Positions 54,379 to 63,766 of a stretch of DNA of 64,000 nucleotides are shown here, in pieces. Each line of letters opens with the position of its first letter. Within the stretch, counting starts at the first letter, position 1. Source of the DNA: Paenibacillus_AB hodogayensis. GTDB taxonomy: Bacteria > Bacillota > Bacilli > Paenibacillales > NBRC-103111. The notes below the pieces were generated by a model. It worked only from the letters and a program-made list of their open reading frames with translations. It was not told where the DNA came from and did no database searches. Both the position numbers and the translations under genes were made by a program. The DNA lies in NCBI RefSeq assembly GCF_039536325.1, contig NZ_BAAAYO010000006.1, positions 1-64,000 of the forward strand, in the 5' to 3' direction.

Positions 54379-55002
54379 TCACCCCTTGATCATTTTTTCA
54401 AGAAGTGCATGCGATTGAGACATAGTCTGTTTAATAAGTGTACCTGCAGAATGATCGGTTGCTAATCTAAGCCCCTGACCTGCCCATAGCGACATATACT
54501 CCGGATTATTCGTTTTAGCCGCTGCCTGTCGAATATCTCTTTTCATCGCGTTCTGAATTGGAAAAGCAGGAATGACTCCGGGATATTGATCCATCTCTCT
54601 AATAAATTTAGTCTGAATACCACGAGCCGCTCTACCTGAGTATGCACGCGTAACTACAGTGGAGTCTTCGTTTGCCGAAAGAATTGCCTTTTTATAAACA
54701 GTATAAGCACCACTTTCCATACACGCTAGAAATGCAGTACCCATTTGTACGGCAGATGCTCCTAATGTAAGACTCGCTACGAGGCCTCTTCCATCCATAA
54801 TCCCGCCTGATGCTATAACAGGAACGGCTACTTGATCCACAATCTGAGGAACTAGAGCCATTGTTCCTATTAAAACATCCGCAGTCCTTCTCAGAAACGT
54901 TGCTCGATGCCCTCCAGCTTCGCTTCCCTGCGCTACAATGGCATCTACCCCTGCCAACTCCAACTGCTTGGCTTCTTCAACAATAGATGCTGTTCCTATC
55001 AC
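54379..55002 (-). pseudogene. 5'-truncated nitronate monooxygenase
   Basis: A 207-codon frame matches the C-terminal two thirds of 2-nitropropane dioxygenase/nitronate monooxygenase (normally about 320 aa): VDAIVAQGSEAGGHRATFLR with the catalytic His, PVIASGGIMDGRGLVASLTL and GASAVQMGTAFLACMES. The frame stays open back to 55070, with INVKQGTTVIGTASIVEEA continuing the family, and then meets a stop; the N-terminal FMN-binding part is lost. The MFS gene ends right at the break, so a deletion or recombination joined them. An internal GTG could make a fragment, but it is unlikely to be active. Confidence 0.75.
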
Positions 55003-55042
55003 AGTTGTCCCCTGCTTTACGTTAATCGATTGACTTGCGTAG

Positions 55043-56269
55043 TTAAACCTTTTTTAGAGTTTTCCCATTGGACACAACATGACCCACTATCATTACAATT
55101 ACAGCAATAACAAGTACCAAGGCAGCAAGAGCCAAGGATATGTCGTAACGATTTGTTGTACTCAAAACAAAGCCTGCCCCTACGGGACCAAGGATTTGTC
55201 CAGTCCCAAAAAAACCAGTCATCAACGCAATGGCTTGATTGCCGCTCGTTGGTTTTAGTGCTCGAGCCGCGGTAATTGCAAGCATGGAAATCCCCATAAA
55301 GGTCCCGCCAAACAGAATTGAACCCAGAGTTACACCGAAAATATTAGGTAGTAATACAGGCGATATAACTCCGATAGCCTGGAGAATAAGCGCAAGTATC
55401 AATGGCTTTACATAACCCATCTTACCCATACACCAAGACCAGAATATAGTCGAGGGCACCGCCGCTACGCCGACGATAATCCAGCTATAATCCGAAAAAA
55501 ACTCCATATTCGGAATTTGTTTGACATAAGAAACTAAAAACGTCGCACTGACAATATAGCCCAAGCCTTCAAGACCATAAACAATAAGCAAATAAACGAA
55601 TAAATGGGTTTCTTTTATAAAAGAAGCTTTAGCGCTGCCCTTTAGAGGCAGGTGTTGCTTTTGGGGCTCCTGGACAGATCTCCAAATCATGGCCACAAGA
55701 ATGATACTAACAACCAAGAGCCCTATCCATGCTCCCCTCCAGGAGTGAAGTCCGAATAAGGGAACAAGTAACCCCGATAAAGCAATACCGAATCCAACCC
55801 CGCCGTAAAAAATACCGATCCATTTTTCACGTTTGTCCGCGAGAAGCGCATCCAAAACTAAACTTGAGGCAAGGACAAAAATAAAACCGCTGCTCAAGCC
55901 CGCTATGAAACGGAGTATCATCCACCAAGAAAACGAAGACGTAACCCCCATTAATCCTGTTGTTACCATGCATAACACCAACTGAATTCGCAGATGAGTA
56001 GATCTTCGCGCTCCGGATGTAATGAAACCCGCGCAAAAAGCTGCAACCAAGTAACCCAAATTATTAATTGCCGCCAAATAACCAGCTTCTGTTATGGATA
56101 AGTTCATTTGTGACTGCATAAATGGGAGTATCGAGGTATATGAAAAACGACTGATCCCCATTGCAATAGTTAGCATAACAAATCCGCCAATTAAGATTTT
56201 TGTCGAAGCAGCTTTGCTTTTTACTTGTATATCTGAATGTGTCAATGGATCTCCCCCTCCGGTTTTCAT
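55043..56269 (-). CDS. YbfB/YjiJ family MFS transporter
   Basis: A 408-aa, 12-segment transporter. It shows IAMGISRFSYTSILPFMQSQ, the signature of the YbfB/YjiJ group, and LRFIAGLSSGFIFVLASSLV. The substrate is unknown. The long open frame reaches 56512, into the LysR gene; the ATG at 56269 with ATGGAGTT upstream gives the usual family length, with a TTG at 56236 after GGAGGGGG as alternative. It is divergent from the LysR gene, a common arrangement for this transporter. Confidence 0.85.
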   Translation of the reverse strand: MKTGGGDPLTHSDIQVKSKAASTKILIGGFVMLTIAMGISRFSYTSILPFMQSQMNLSITEAGYLAAINNLGYLVAAFCAGFITSGARRSTHLRIQLVLCMVTTGLMGVTSSFSWWMILRFIAGLSSGFIFVLASSLVLDALLADKREKWIGIFYGGVGFGIALSGLLVPLFGLHSWRGAWIGLLVVSIILVAMIWRSVQEPQKQHLPLKGSAKASFIKETHLFVYLLIVYGLEGLGYIVSATFLVSYVKQIPNMEFFSDYSWIIVGVAAVPSTIFWSWCMGKMGYVKPLILALILQAIGVISPVLLPNIFGVTLGSILFGGTFMGISMLAITAARALKPTSGNQAIALMTGFFGTGQILGPVGAGFVLSTTNRYDISLALAALVLVIAVIVMIVGHVVSNGKTLKKV

Positions 56270-56353
56270 TTTAACTCCATCATGATATTGTGTAAAATGA
56301 AGGTATGCGATACTTTGCATTAAAAAAATCAATACAAGAAAGAGAGAATGTTT

Positions 56354-57223
56354 ATGGAAATCCGCGACATGCACATTTTTTTGACTGTCGCCAACGAAGG
56401 CAGCATTACACGTGCTGCCGAGAAATTGGAATATGTTCAGTCGAGTATAAGCATACGTATTCAACAGCTTGAACATGAACTGAATACCGTTTTGTTTTTT
56501 AGGCAGCGTCAAGGAGTTCGGCTCACTACATCGGGACAGATCCTTAAATCCTATGTAGAGAAAATTTTATCTCTTACGCAAGAGGCGAAACAAGTCGTAT
56601 CGGATAGATCAACACCACAAGGACCGCTTCGAGTAGGATGCCTTGAAACTACAGCTGCCATTCGTTTGCCGAATATTCTCGCCGATTATCATAGTTCCTA
56701 TCCAGAGGTCGATTTAACATTGAAAACGGGCACTACGGACGAACTTACTAAGCTAGTCCTGAAGTTTGAATTGGACGGTGCATTCGTATCCGCGCCAATG
56801 GGGCATGAAGAGTTAGAAACAACGACGATCGGTTATGAAGAACTTGTGCTCGTAACAGGAGGACAACATTTATCCATGGAACGAATGGAAGAGTTACAAA
56901 ACCAAACTCTACTCGTTTTTAGAACGGGGTGCTCCTACCGTCAAAAATATGAAGATTGGTTAAGTCTCAAAGGAATAAAGCCGGCCAAAATTATGGAGTT
57001 CGGTACAGTTGAAGGAATCCTTGGATGTATTCATGCGGGGCTTGGCATTTCACTATTACCCCATTCAGTTGTGGAGAGAGCGAAAGAACACTATCGTCTT
57101 CAAATTCAAAAAATAGCGGAGAAATCATTCAAAACGGCGACTTTATTTGTTCGCCGCAAAGATTCATACTATACTCCGGCCGTATCGGAGTTAATACGTA
57201 TAGCAAAAGAAAGATTTATTTAA
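56354..57223 (+). CDS. LysR family transcriptional regulator
   Basis: A 289-aa regulator. The N-terminal helix-turn-helix reads FLTVANEGSITRAAEKLEYV with QSSISIRIQQLEHELNTVLF; the inducer domain follows with GPLRVGCLETTAAIRLPNIL. ATGs at 56348 and 56354 are both possible; GAAAGAGAG favours the latter. It is divergent from the MFS transporter across 84 bases and probably controls it. Confidence 0.9.
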   Translation: MEIRDMHIFLTVANEGSITRAAEKLEYVQSSISIRIQQLEHELNTVLFFRQRQGVRLTTSGQILKSYVEKILSLTQEAKQVVSDRSTPQGPLRVGCLETTAAIRLPNILADYHSSYPEVDLTLKTGTTDELTKLVLKFELDGAFVSAPMGHEELETTTIGYEELVLVTGGQHLSMERMEELQNQTLLVFRTGCSYRQKYEDWLSLKGIKPAKIMEFGTVEGILGCIHAGLGISLLPHSVVERAKEHYRLQIQKIAEKSFKTATLFVRRKDSYYTPAVSELIRIAKERFI

Positions 57224-57263
57224 CTCCACTTGTATAAGCCCTCAAGCAGTTCAAACGAAAAAA

Positions 57264-57287
57264 AGTCATCACAAAACTGTGATAACT
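57264..57287 (-). terminator. terminator of the TetR gene
   Basis: AGTCATCACA/TGTGATAACT arms with a 4-base loop, followed on the minus strand by TTTTTT. The arms contain one G/A mismatch. Confidence 0.75.
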
Positions 57288-57298
57288 TCGTTATTTCT

Positions 57299-57895
57299 TC
57301 ATTTCATTAGTAAATGGATTATCGCATCATAGCAGGATTTCTTGAACACCGCATGCAGTTCGTCCCTGTCAGACATCAGCCACTGAATCAGACAGCCATC
57401 GATGATCGCGCGGATAATCGGAGCCGTACTTTCTGGAGAGAGATGTTCAGCGAAAATCCTCTCCTGTTGACCAAGTAACACAATTTCTGTACTAATACTT
57501 GCACAATTGTCATAGAATCTCTGGTTTATTTCACGATAAGCTAAAACTCGATTGGCCCGTGCCAGAAAATCCAGATAGACACGGTAGAAAGAACGATTTT
57601 CCTCTGGTGAAATAAATACAGAATTTAGAAAAGATTCCAATTTCCCGAGTGCTGTATCCTGCTCCTGAGTAGCTGCACGTTCTTTTAAGTAAATTTTGAG
57701 CGTCAGCCACTCCAGAAGCTCGACCAAAATGGCCTCTTTATTATCGAAATAATAATGTACAACCCCTTTGCTCAATTGAGCATTATCTGCAATGATCTGT
57801 AAGGTTACTGTCTCAAATCCATAATCGGACAGGGCCTTAAAAGCAGCGAAAAGGATTTGTTTACGTCTTTCCTCCGATTTCTTGTAGCGTACCAT
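57299..57895 (-). CDS. TetR/AcrR family transcriptional repressor
   Basis: A 198-aa repressor. The DNA-binding domain is KQILFAAFKALSDYGFETVT plus IIADNAQLSKGVVHYYFDNK. The C-terminal part resembles the BetI-like ligand domain (PIIRAIIDGCLIQWLMSDRD). It is divergent from the quinone oxidoreductase gene, whose promoter carries a perfect 10-bp palindrome, so it is the likely repressor of that gene and of itself. The ligand is unknown. Confidence 0.9.
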   Translation of the reverse strand: MVRYKKSEERRKQILFAAFKALSDYGFETVTLQIIADNAQLSKGVVHYYFDNKEAILVELLEWLTLKIYLKERAATQEQDTALGKLESFLNSVFISPEENRSFYRVYLDFLARANRVLAYREINQRFYDNCASISTEIVLLGQQERIFAEHLSPESTAPIIRAIIDGCLIQWLMSDRDELHAVFKKSCYDAIIHLLMK

Positions 57896-57944
57896 ACATC
57901 CTCCATGAGTTCAGAATAGTATAGTTATTCTAACACATAAAAAG

Positions 57945-57973
57945 TTGACCGGTCAGAATAAATATTGTATAAC
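57945..57973 (+). promoter_or_regulatory. promoter of the quinone oxidoreductase gene with TetR operator
   Basis: TTGACC (57945-57950), 17 bases, TATAAC (57968-57973). The palindrome TGACCGGTCA (57946-57955) covers the -35 and is the kind of site TetR repressors bind. Confidence 0.65.
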
Positions 57974-58005
57974 TTTGTTATCTTGATACATAAGAGGTCA
58001 TAAAA

Positions 58006-59013
58006 ATGAAACCATACATGCCAGATACATTTCAGGCACTCGTAGTCAATAAGACTGCTACCTCTTTTTCAGTCGATACTCAACCCTTGACATTGGAAGA
58101 CCTGCCAACGGGAGAAGTCGTTATCCAGGTAGCATACTCCAGTGTTAACTATAAGGATGGGTTAGCCAGTATTCCAGATGGTAAAATCGTCAAATCCTAT
58201 CCCTTTGTTCCTGGAGTCGATCTATCGGGTTATGTAGTCTCCTCCAGCGATAAACGCTTTACTCAAGGTCAGCCTGTACTAGCTACCGGCTATGATATGG
58301 GTGTTTCTCATTATGGCGGCTTCAGTCAATATGTGCGTATTCCTGCTAATTGGATTATCCCTCTTCCCGAGGGACTTACTTTAAAAGAAGCTATGATCTT
58401 GGGAACTGCCGGCTTCACAGCAGCTTTGTCTATTCAAAGTCTTGAATCGAATGGAATTTCCCCTGATCAAGGCAAAGTGCTTGTCACGGGCGCTACCGGT
58501 GGGGTAGGCGGAGCCGCCATAGCCATGCTCGCCAAAAATGGTTATCATGTCGATGCTAGTACTGGTAATGCTAAAGCCGTAGACTACCTCAAAGCGCTAG
58601 GTGCCGAAGAAATCCTCTCTCGCGAAGATGTATTAGGGCAATCCGATAAGCCCCTAAACAAGCAATTATGGCAAGCCGCTGTCGATTCTGTTGGCGGAGC
58701 TACACTTGCGGCCATCCTGAGTAAGATTGCTTACCGCGGTGCCGTAGCTGCAAGCGGTTTAACAGGAGGAGTATCCCTCCCTACTACCGTACTGCCCTTT
58801 ATTCTGCGCGGAGTCCGTCTCCTGGGCATTGACTCCGTGTTCTGCGACAGCGATACTCGTACTAAAGTGTGGAACCGTATGGCTACTGATCTGAAACCTA
58901 ATCATCTGGAGATTTTAATGGATCGGGAAGTAACGCTGCGAGAACTTCCTGAAGCTTTGAAAGATATCTTGCAGTCCCGTACCCTCGGTCGGATTGTAGT
59001 TGCATTAAACTAA
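58006..59013 (+). CDS. YhdH/YhfP family quinone oxidoreductase
   Basis: A 335-aa zinc-independent medium-chain reductase of the acrylyl-CoA reductase/YhdH group. It shows VAYSSVNYKDGLASIPDGKI, the NADPH loop VTGATGGVGGAAIAML and AVDSVGGATLAAILSKIAYR, all typical. The ATG at 58006 gives slightly more N-terminus than most; the ATG at 58018 is an alternative. Members reduce electrophilic enones. With TetR control, it probably answers an electrophile or quinone. Confidence 0.9.
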   Translation: MKPYMPDTFQALVVNKTATSFSVDTQPLTLEDLPTGEVVIQVAYSSVNYKDGLASIPDGKIVKSYPFVPGVDLSGYVVSSSDKRFTQGQPVLATGYDMGVSHYGGFSQYVRIPANWIIPLPEGLTLKEAMILGTAGFTAALSIQSLESNGISPDQGKVLVTGATGGVGGAAIAMLAKNGYHVDASTGNAKAVDYLKALGAEEILSREDVLGQSDKPLNKQLWQAAVDSVGGATLAAILSKIAYRGAVAASGLTGGVSLPTTVLPFILRGVRLLGIDSVFCDSDTRTKVWNRMATDLKPNHLEILMDREVTLRELPEALKDILQSRTLGRIVVALN

Positions 59014-59040
59014 ACTTATAAAAATGGGCGTTCTTCGCCT

Positions 59041-60546
59041 TCAGGAAGATTCCTCCATTCTTCTGAAGGCGGAATCTTTCGTGTTGTCCATCGTTGGAAC
59101 ATTTAAAGTCTTGGCCTGTTTGATAAAGAAACCGGTTGCCAAAGCGATCAAAGAAATGATTAAGCCGGCAAAAAAGGCGTCTTGCATGCCTGCGACAAAT
59201 CCGTTCATCGCTTCAGTTGGAGAAGTCGGGTCTTCGGAAATATTCATGTAAGCCTTCGTTCCCGATGACATAATACTGATGAACAAAGCGGTGCCGATTG
59301 CGCCGGCAACTTGCTGCAGCGTGTTTATGATCGCCGTTCCGTGCGGGTATAGATGATGAGGCAGTTGATTCAGCCCTGTTGTTTGCGCTGGCATCATCAC
59401 CATGGAAAATCCGCCAAGCAACATGACATGAAGGATAATCAAATACCACGCATCTGCGCCGGTTCCGACTCCGATGAACAACCCGGTGGACAGAACGGCC
59501 AGAACAAGACCCGGTATAACCAAAGCCTGAGGACCGAACTTATCGAACAGTTTGCCAGAAAGCGGCGCCATCATGCCATTAAGGATACCGCCCGGCATCA
59601 AGGCCAGCCCTGAATTGAAAGCTGTCATAAGCAATACGGTCTGAAAATACAACGGAAGTATAATCATGACTGCAAATATCATCATCATCAGAAGGAGAAT
59701 GAGCACCATAGCCAATGAGAACAGAGGGTATTTGAACACCCGAAGCTCAAGTATAGGCTCCTTCACGACCAACTGACGCCATATGAACAAAATAATCGAT
59801 ACGCCCCCTGCAATGATCGTCCCATATACTTCCGGTTCCGACCATGAACCTTCCCCCGCTTGGCTGAACCCGTAAACGATTCCTCCGAATCCGATAGAGG
59901 AGAGCAGAATAGACACCAGATCCACTTTCGGTTTTGTCAATTCGGATACGTTTTTTAGGTAACTCGCGGCAAAAACAATGGAAAACACAGCCAATGGAGT
60001 GACAAGATAGAACAACCAGCGCCACGACAACGAGTCGACGATCATGCCTGATAACGTCGGTCCGATTGCTGGAGCGAACATGATGACAAGACCGATCAGC
60101 CCCATCGCTCCGCCCCGTTTTTCCGGAGGGAACATAACAAGTATCGTGGTCATCAATACGGGCAACATAAGTCCCGTTCCCAACGCCTGAACGATCCGTC
60201 CGAATAAAAGCATGCCGAACCAGGGGGCCGCCGCGCAAACAATCGTCCCTGCCAGAAAGATTGTCATGGCGGACAAGAACATTTGTCTCGTAGTAAACCA
60301 TTGCTGAAGAAGCGCCGTTACCGGTACAAGGATGCCAATAACGAGCATATAGCCGGTAGACAACCATTGAATGGTTGAAGCCGTTACGTCGAATTGTTTC
60401 ATCATCTCCGGATAAGCAATATTCAACAACGTTTCATTCAAGATCGAGACAAATGCGCCGATAATCAAAGCCGCTACGATAGGTCCTCTCTTTATCCCGC
60501 TTACATCTGCGGATGAAGCTTTTTTCCCTGCAATTCCTGTGTTCAT
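59041..60546 (-). CDS. DHA2-type MFS multidrug exporter (LmrB-like)
   Basis: A 501-aa, 14-segment exporter. It shows NETLLNIAYPEMMKQFDVTA with TIQWLSTGYMLVIGILVPVT, the motif MFAPAIGPTLSGMIVDSLSW and FVAGMQDAFFAGLIISLIAL at the end. These match LmrB/EmrB-type lincosamide and multidrug exporters of Bacilli. Start: ATG at 60546 with GGGGAGG upstream. A partial paralogue ends at 63767, so the region has two related exporters. Confidence 0.9.
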   Translation of the reverse strand: MNTGIAGKKASSADVSGIKRGPIVAALIIGAFVSILNETLLNIAYPEMMKQFDVTASTIQWLSTGYMLVIGILVPVTALLQQWFTTRQMFLSAMTIFLAGTIVCAAAPWFGMLLFGRIVQALGTGLMLPVLMTTILVMFPPEKRGGAMGLIGLVIMFAPAIGPTLSGMIVDSLSWRWLFYLVTPLAVFSIVFAASYLKNVSELTKPKVDLVSILLSSIGFGGIVYGFSQAGEGSWSEPEVYGTIIAGGVSIILFIWRQLVVKEPILELRVFKYPLFSLAMVLILLLMMMIFAVMIILPLYFQTVLLMTAFNSGLALMPGGILNGMMAPLSGKLFDKFGPQALVIPGLVLAVLSTGLFIGVGTGADAWYLIILHVMLLGGFSMVMMPAQTTGLNQLPHHLYPHGTAIINTLQQVAGAIGTALFISIMSSGTKAYMNISEDPTSPTEAMNGFVAGMQDAFFAGLIISLIALATGFFIKQAKTLNVPTMDNTKDSAFRRMEESS

Positions 60547-60687
60547 CTTTTCCTCCCCTGTCCATCCTTATTTTCAGTTGGGTCATATATCCATTCATTA
60601 TAGTTAACTAGCAGTAAATGTATATCGGATTAGCTCAGGAGAGGAAATCGTTTTTGAAACAAGCAAGATGGAAGAACGACAAAAAAA

Positions 60688-60710
60688 GAACAGGAAAACT
60701 AAACCTGTTC
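60688..60710 (-). terminator. terminator after the transposase fragment
   Basis: GAACAGG/CCTGTTC arms with a 9-base loop, followed on the minus strand by TTTTTTT. Confidence 0.75.
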
Positions 60711-60738
60711 CTTCTTTGCTTAAACGCCGCAACAACGA

Positions 60739-61155
60739 TCAATCATCACTGAACTTGGGAGCGCTTGCTATGCATCTCGGATTCGCCAATGCCATACGGA
60801 TTTTCGACACCATTGACCATCCGGTTTGATAGCTGATTTCGAGCTGTTTTGCGATTTGCGCTGTGGATACCTGCTTATCTTGAACGACTAAAAAAATCGC
60901 TGCGAACCAGGTTGTGATATCCGTATGTGTCTTCTCTAAAATGGTACCGACGGTAAGGGTCGTCTGGTTGCCGCACCTCCTGCATTCATAAAGCGGGGAG
61001 TTGCGAGTCACTATGACATAGTAAGCCGTATGCCGACATTTGGAACACTGAAAACCTTCAGGCCATTTCATATTGTATAGATACTCCAAGCAAGACTTCT
61101 CCGTAAGGAAATGCTTCTGATATTGTGAAAATGTAATAACAGGTTTATTGTCCAA
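60739..61155 (-). pseudogene. C-terminally truncated IS1595-type transposase
   Basis: A 138-codon frame from a TTG at 61155 (GGGGAGTG upstream) reads a zinc ribbon (CSKCRHTAY and CRRCGNQTTLTVGTI) and the helix-turn-helix-like VSTAQIAKQLEISYQTGWSM, which is the N-terminus of IS1595 transposases. The DDE catalytic domain that follows in intact elements, another 150-200 residues, is absent, and no inverted repeat is evident. The open frame reaches 61284 but would overlap the next gene. It is a relic, or a stand-alone zinc-ribbon protein. Confidence 0.7.
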
Positions 61156-61243
61156 AGTGATCACTCCCCGGCTAAAATCTCTATTTTTGCCCCCAGTATC
61201 ATCAAGGAACCGGGTTACTTTTACAGTTACTGTATTTTCATTT

Positions 61244-61813
61244 TCATAATGTACTACGCCGTAGTTCATAAAAATACTGCACACTTGGATGCTTTACCTT
61301 CATCTTCTCGGTCATGTTTAAAATTCGCTTTTTTCCGACTCGTCTGTCCACCAAAGCTAGAATATTCAATAAGATCTCATTGCTCTCTATGCTTTCCTCA
61401 ATTGAAATGGATAAAAACTTATTAGCTACTTCGATAAAATTTGATTTACTTAATGATGACTGCGCCGACAACAGCTCCTTTGCATATTCTGATATTTTTC
61501 TTCTTCTTGCCATCACGATTAGACGATCCTCCGGAACTGTCCCCTTGGTATCATTTCTGACTGCTTCAATTTCTTCATTGTTGATAGGAATTTGGATAGT
61601 TGAATCATTCTTAATTTCCAGCTCCGTCTGATACCATCGGATTAAGGTAGTTGTATCACTCATATTGAGTACGTTCTTTTTATCTACCGCAATATAACAA
61701 AGCCCAGCTTTATCAGGTAAATAACGGTAGCTGGTTGCACGGTATTCAACCCTTCCGTATAACGCAGGACAGAGAAAACTCTCCAGATTTTGTTTCAATT
61801 TGCTCCAGGACAT
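61244..61813 (-). CDS. SF0329-family-like hypothetical protein
   Basis: A 189-aa soluble protein. It opens SWSKLKQNLESFLCPALYGR and continues VEYRATSYRYLPDKAGLCYI, which I recall from a small conserved family named after Shigella SF0329. No catalytic motif is visible. AGGAGG lies before the ATG. It follows the HEAT-repeat-like gene by 38 bases on the same strand, so the two are probably co-transcribed. Function unknown. Confidence 0.75.
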   Translation of the reverse strand: MSWSKLKQNLESFLCPALYGRVEYRATSYRYLPDKAGLCYIAVDKKNVLNMSDTTTLIRWYQTELEIKNDSTIQIPINNEEIEAVRNDTKGTVPEDRLIVMARRRKISEYAKELLSAQSSLSKSNFIEVANKFLSISIEESIESNEILLNILALVDRRVGKKRILNMTEKMKVKHPSVQYFYELRRSTL

Positions 61814-61851
61814 GTACTCCTCCTATGTTCTGTGTTACATAAATGCTACAA

Positions 61852-62478
61852 TCAACTCAATTTCTTAATCACTTTCTCCACTCGCTTGCGTTTTGTGTCT
61901 TTTTCAATATCGTCGAGTCGTGAGAAAAGCGTCTTTATGAAAGAGGCTTTGTTGGTATCGTTAACGATGGATATTGCATTCTCCGCATACATGGGAAGTT
62001 GATTTGTCGGACATCTCTCAAGCTGTTCGATGAGTAATGGGAATGCATGATCCGCATAAGGTTTGACCGAACAAAGTTTAATCAGAATATGGACTCCGTG
62101 ATCTTTGGTGATTACCGACCCTTTGTCCGTAACGTCAATAATTTTGGCAAGTGCTGCATATATGACTTCCGGATTTTCAAGAGTTATCGCATCTAATGCT
62201 GTCATAGCTCCCCAAACCAATCGATTGTTCCCATGATCAAGCAATGTTACGAACTCTTTGCTGTATGCGGCAACTAACGACGGTTTGAGATTTCCAATTT
62301 CATAGAGCACTTTCATGCAATCGCTTTGAATGTTCTTGTCTTTGTTATGCAACAAGTGATCAACAAGTTCTTTCACAGCTTCTCTATCATCCCGGTCGGC
62401 AATTTCTTTCGCCAGTTCCTGATTAGGAGCTTCGTCTTTGCGGTTGAGTCCAGTTGCTAATTTATCGATTATGGTCAT
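61852..62478 (-). CDS. HEAT-repeat-like hypothetical protein
   Basis: A 208-aa all-helical protein made of about five repeats of paired helices, each near 35 residues (for example AVKELVDHLLHNKDKNIQSD and RLVWGAMTALDAITLENPEV), which fits HEAT/armadillo-like scaffolds. Such proteins bind other proteins; no enzymatic residues are seen. AAGGAGAAAA precedes the ATG. It sits upstream of the SF0329-like gene. Confidence 0.7.
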   Translation of the reverse strand: MTIIDKLATGLNRKDEAPNQELAKEIADRDDREAVKELVDHLLHNKDKNIQSDCMKVLYEIGNLKPSLVAAYSKEFVTLLDHGNNRLVWGAMTALDAITLENPEVIYAALAKIIDVTDKGSVITKDHGVHILIKLCSVKPYADHAFPLLIEQLERCPTNQLPMYAENAISIVNDTNKASFIKTLFSRLDDIEKDTKRKRVEKVIKKLS

Positions 62479-62818
62479 CTGTTTTCTCCTTCATGGTTCA
62501 GACATCTCACTTTATTAGATAACCTTATAGGATTTAAGGTAAATGTGCTACATAAAATTGTTCACCGTTTTTAGCTGGAGCGATACTGTCACCTCTCATC
62601 TTTTCTTTTCTTTCAGAACCATCAATTACCTTTAACTCAACTCTCTGCATTACCAGAATGCGCGATACGCATCACCGTTCTGTCTGAAGCGAGCTAAAAA
62701 ATCAGTAAAACCAGAGTGGCTTTTGTCCCTCCGGTCTTACTGATTTTGTTCGCTTTACACTATTGGCAAGTGATCTCCGATTATTCGGAAATGAATAGGC
62801 AAACCCGCCTTGCCGGAC
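62479..62818. other. intergenic region with the methyltransferase terminator
   Basis: The only feature is the long stem at 62697-62747 (AAAATCAGTAA paired with TTACTGATTTT, with inner pairing), listed as the terminator below. The rest is AT-rich with no gene; it should contain the promoter of the HEAT-like gene. Confidence 0.5.
62697..62747 (-). terminator. terminator after the methyltransferase
   Basis: An 11-bp outer stem (AAAATCAGTAA and complement) with inner ACC/GGT and GAG/CTC pairs, followed on the minus strand by TTTTTTAG. Confidence 0.75.
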
Positions 62819-63715
62819 TCAAATCTCTCTCGTGTACATGTTCTGATCCTGCAATCGAATCAGTACCTTGCCAAAACGTCCGCCTTCATGGATGACGACT
62901 TTTCCGGACGGATAGGCTTGCTCCAAATAGTCGGCAATGATGTTCCGGTTCCGCTCATCAACAGGCAGACGGTGATGGCCCAGCCAAGTCATCGCTTCCT
63001 GCAACGCTGCTTCTCTGGAGACTTCCGTCGTTTTCGCTTCCCGCGTGATCAGCGATTCGAATGCGTAGCCTTTAAGATAGAGCAAATGCAGCAAATATCC
63101 CATTTCCATATGTTTCGTATGGTAAGGCTGACCGGTGATGATCGGCCAAATTTCATTCACCAGGCTGTGTTCCGCAGGACTTACCGGCATACTGATATAA
63201 CAGAACTTTCGAGCGCACTGGAGCACCTTCTCCACGCTCTCCCAATTGTGAATGACCGGGCTCATCGACACAAAGACGAGATCGAAGACCTGATTCCAGC
63301 CATGGGCCTTTACGTCAATATCTTCAAACGGTACGGGTACAATTTTTACCTGTTGTTCGGCGAAGCTCGAGATGTTTTCTTGCAACAATTCAATCTGCGG
63401 GGGAGAGGTCTCGACGGCGGTTACAATGGCCCCTCGCTCCGCAAACGGTACCGAGAACACGCCCGTAGCGGCACCAATATCCAGAATGGAGCTATTTTCG
63501 AATCGAACTCCTTGTCCTTCCAGCCAGTTCATGATTCGTTTGGTTCGCTTTCTTCCCTCTTCGCTAAACGATTGTTCGTTGAAGGTTTTGGCCTTATGGT
63601 CGAAAGATCGGGTAGGATCGATTCCGTTCTTTTTCATCCTGTCGATTTTCAAATCGGACTCGTCTTTCCATGCTTTTTCCCATATGGCTGCATTAAAAAA
63701 ATCGTTCATGTGCAT
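62819..63715 (-). CDS. class I SAM-dependent methyltransferase
   Basis: A 298-aa enzyme with the Rossmann SAM site SSILDIGAATGVFSVPFAER, the acidic residue in VTAVETSPPQIELLQENISS, and VFDLVFVSMSPVIHN as post-II region. The N-terminal 60 residues are helical. Substrate unknown. Start at the ATG at 63715; the next ATG at 63709 has better spacing to GTGGGG and is an alternative. It lies 52 bases after the partial exporter gene on the same strand. Confidence 0.85.
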   Translation of the reverse strand: MHMNDFFNAAIWEKAWKDESDLKIDRMKKNGIDPTRSFDHKAKTFNEQSFSEEGRKRTKRIMNWLEGQGVRFENSSILDIGAATGVFSVPFAERGAIVTAVETSPPQIELLQENISSFAEQQVKIVPVPFEDIDVKAHGWNQVFDLVFVSMSPVIHNWESVEKVLQCARKFCYISMPVSPAEHSLVNEIWPIITGQPYHTKHMEMGYLLHLLYLKGYAFESLITREAKTTEVSREAALQEAMTWLGHHRLPVDERNRNIIADYLEQAYPSGKVVIHEGGRFGKVLIRLQDQNMYTREI

Positions 63716-63766
63716 TCCCCACGCTTTCCTTATATTTTATCGATTCCCCTAATGGAACGGCCTGAT

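Noticed and set aside
54182..54418. 78-codon plus-strand frame upstream of helD
   Set aside because: The start overlaps the TTGACA element and the frame runs through a hairpin with seven T, so a terminated short RNA is the better reading.
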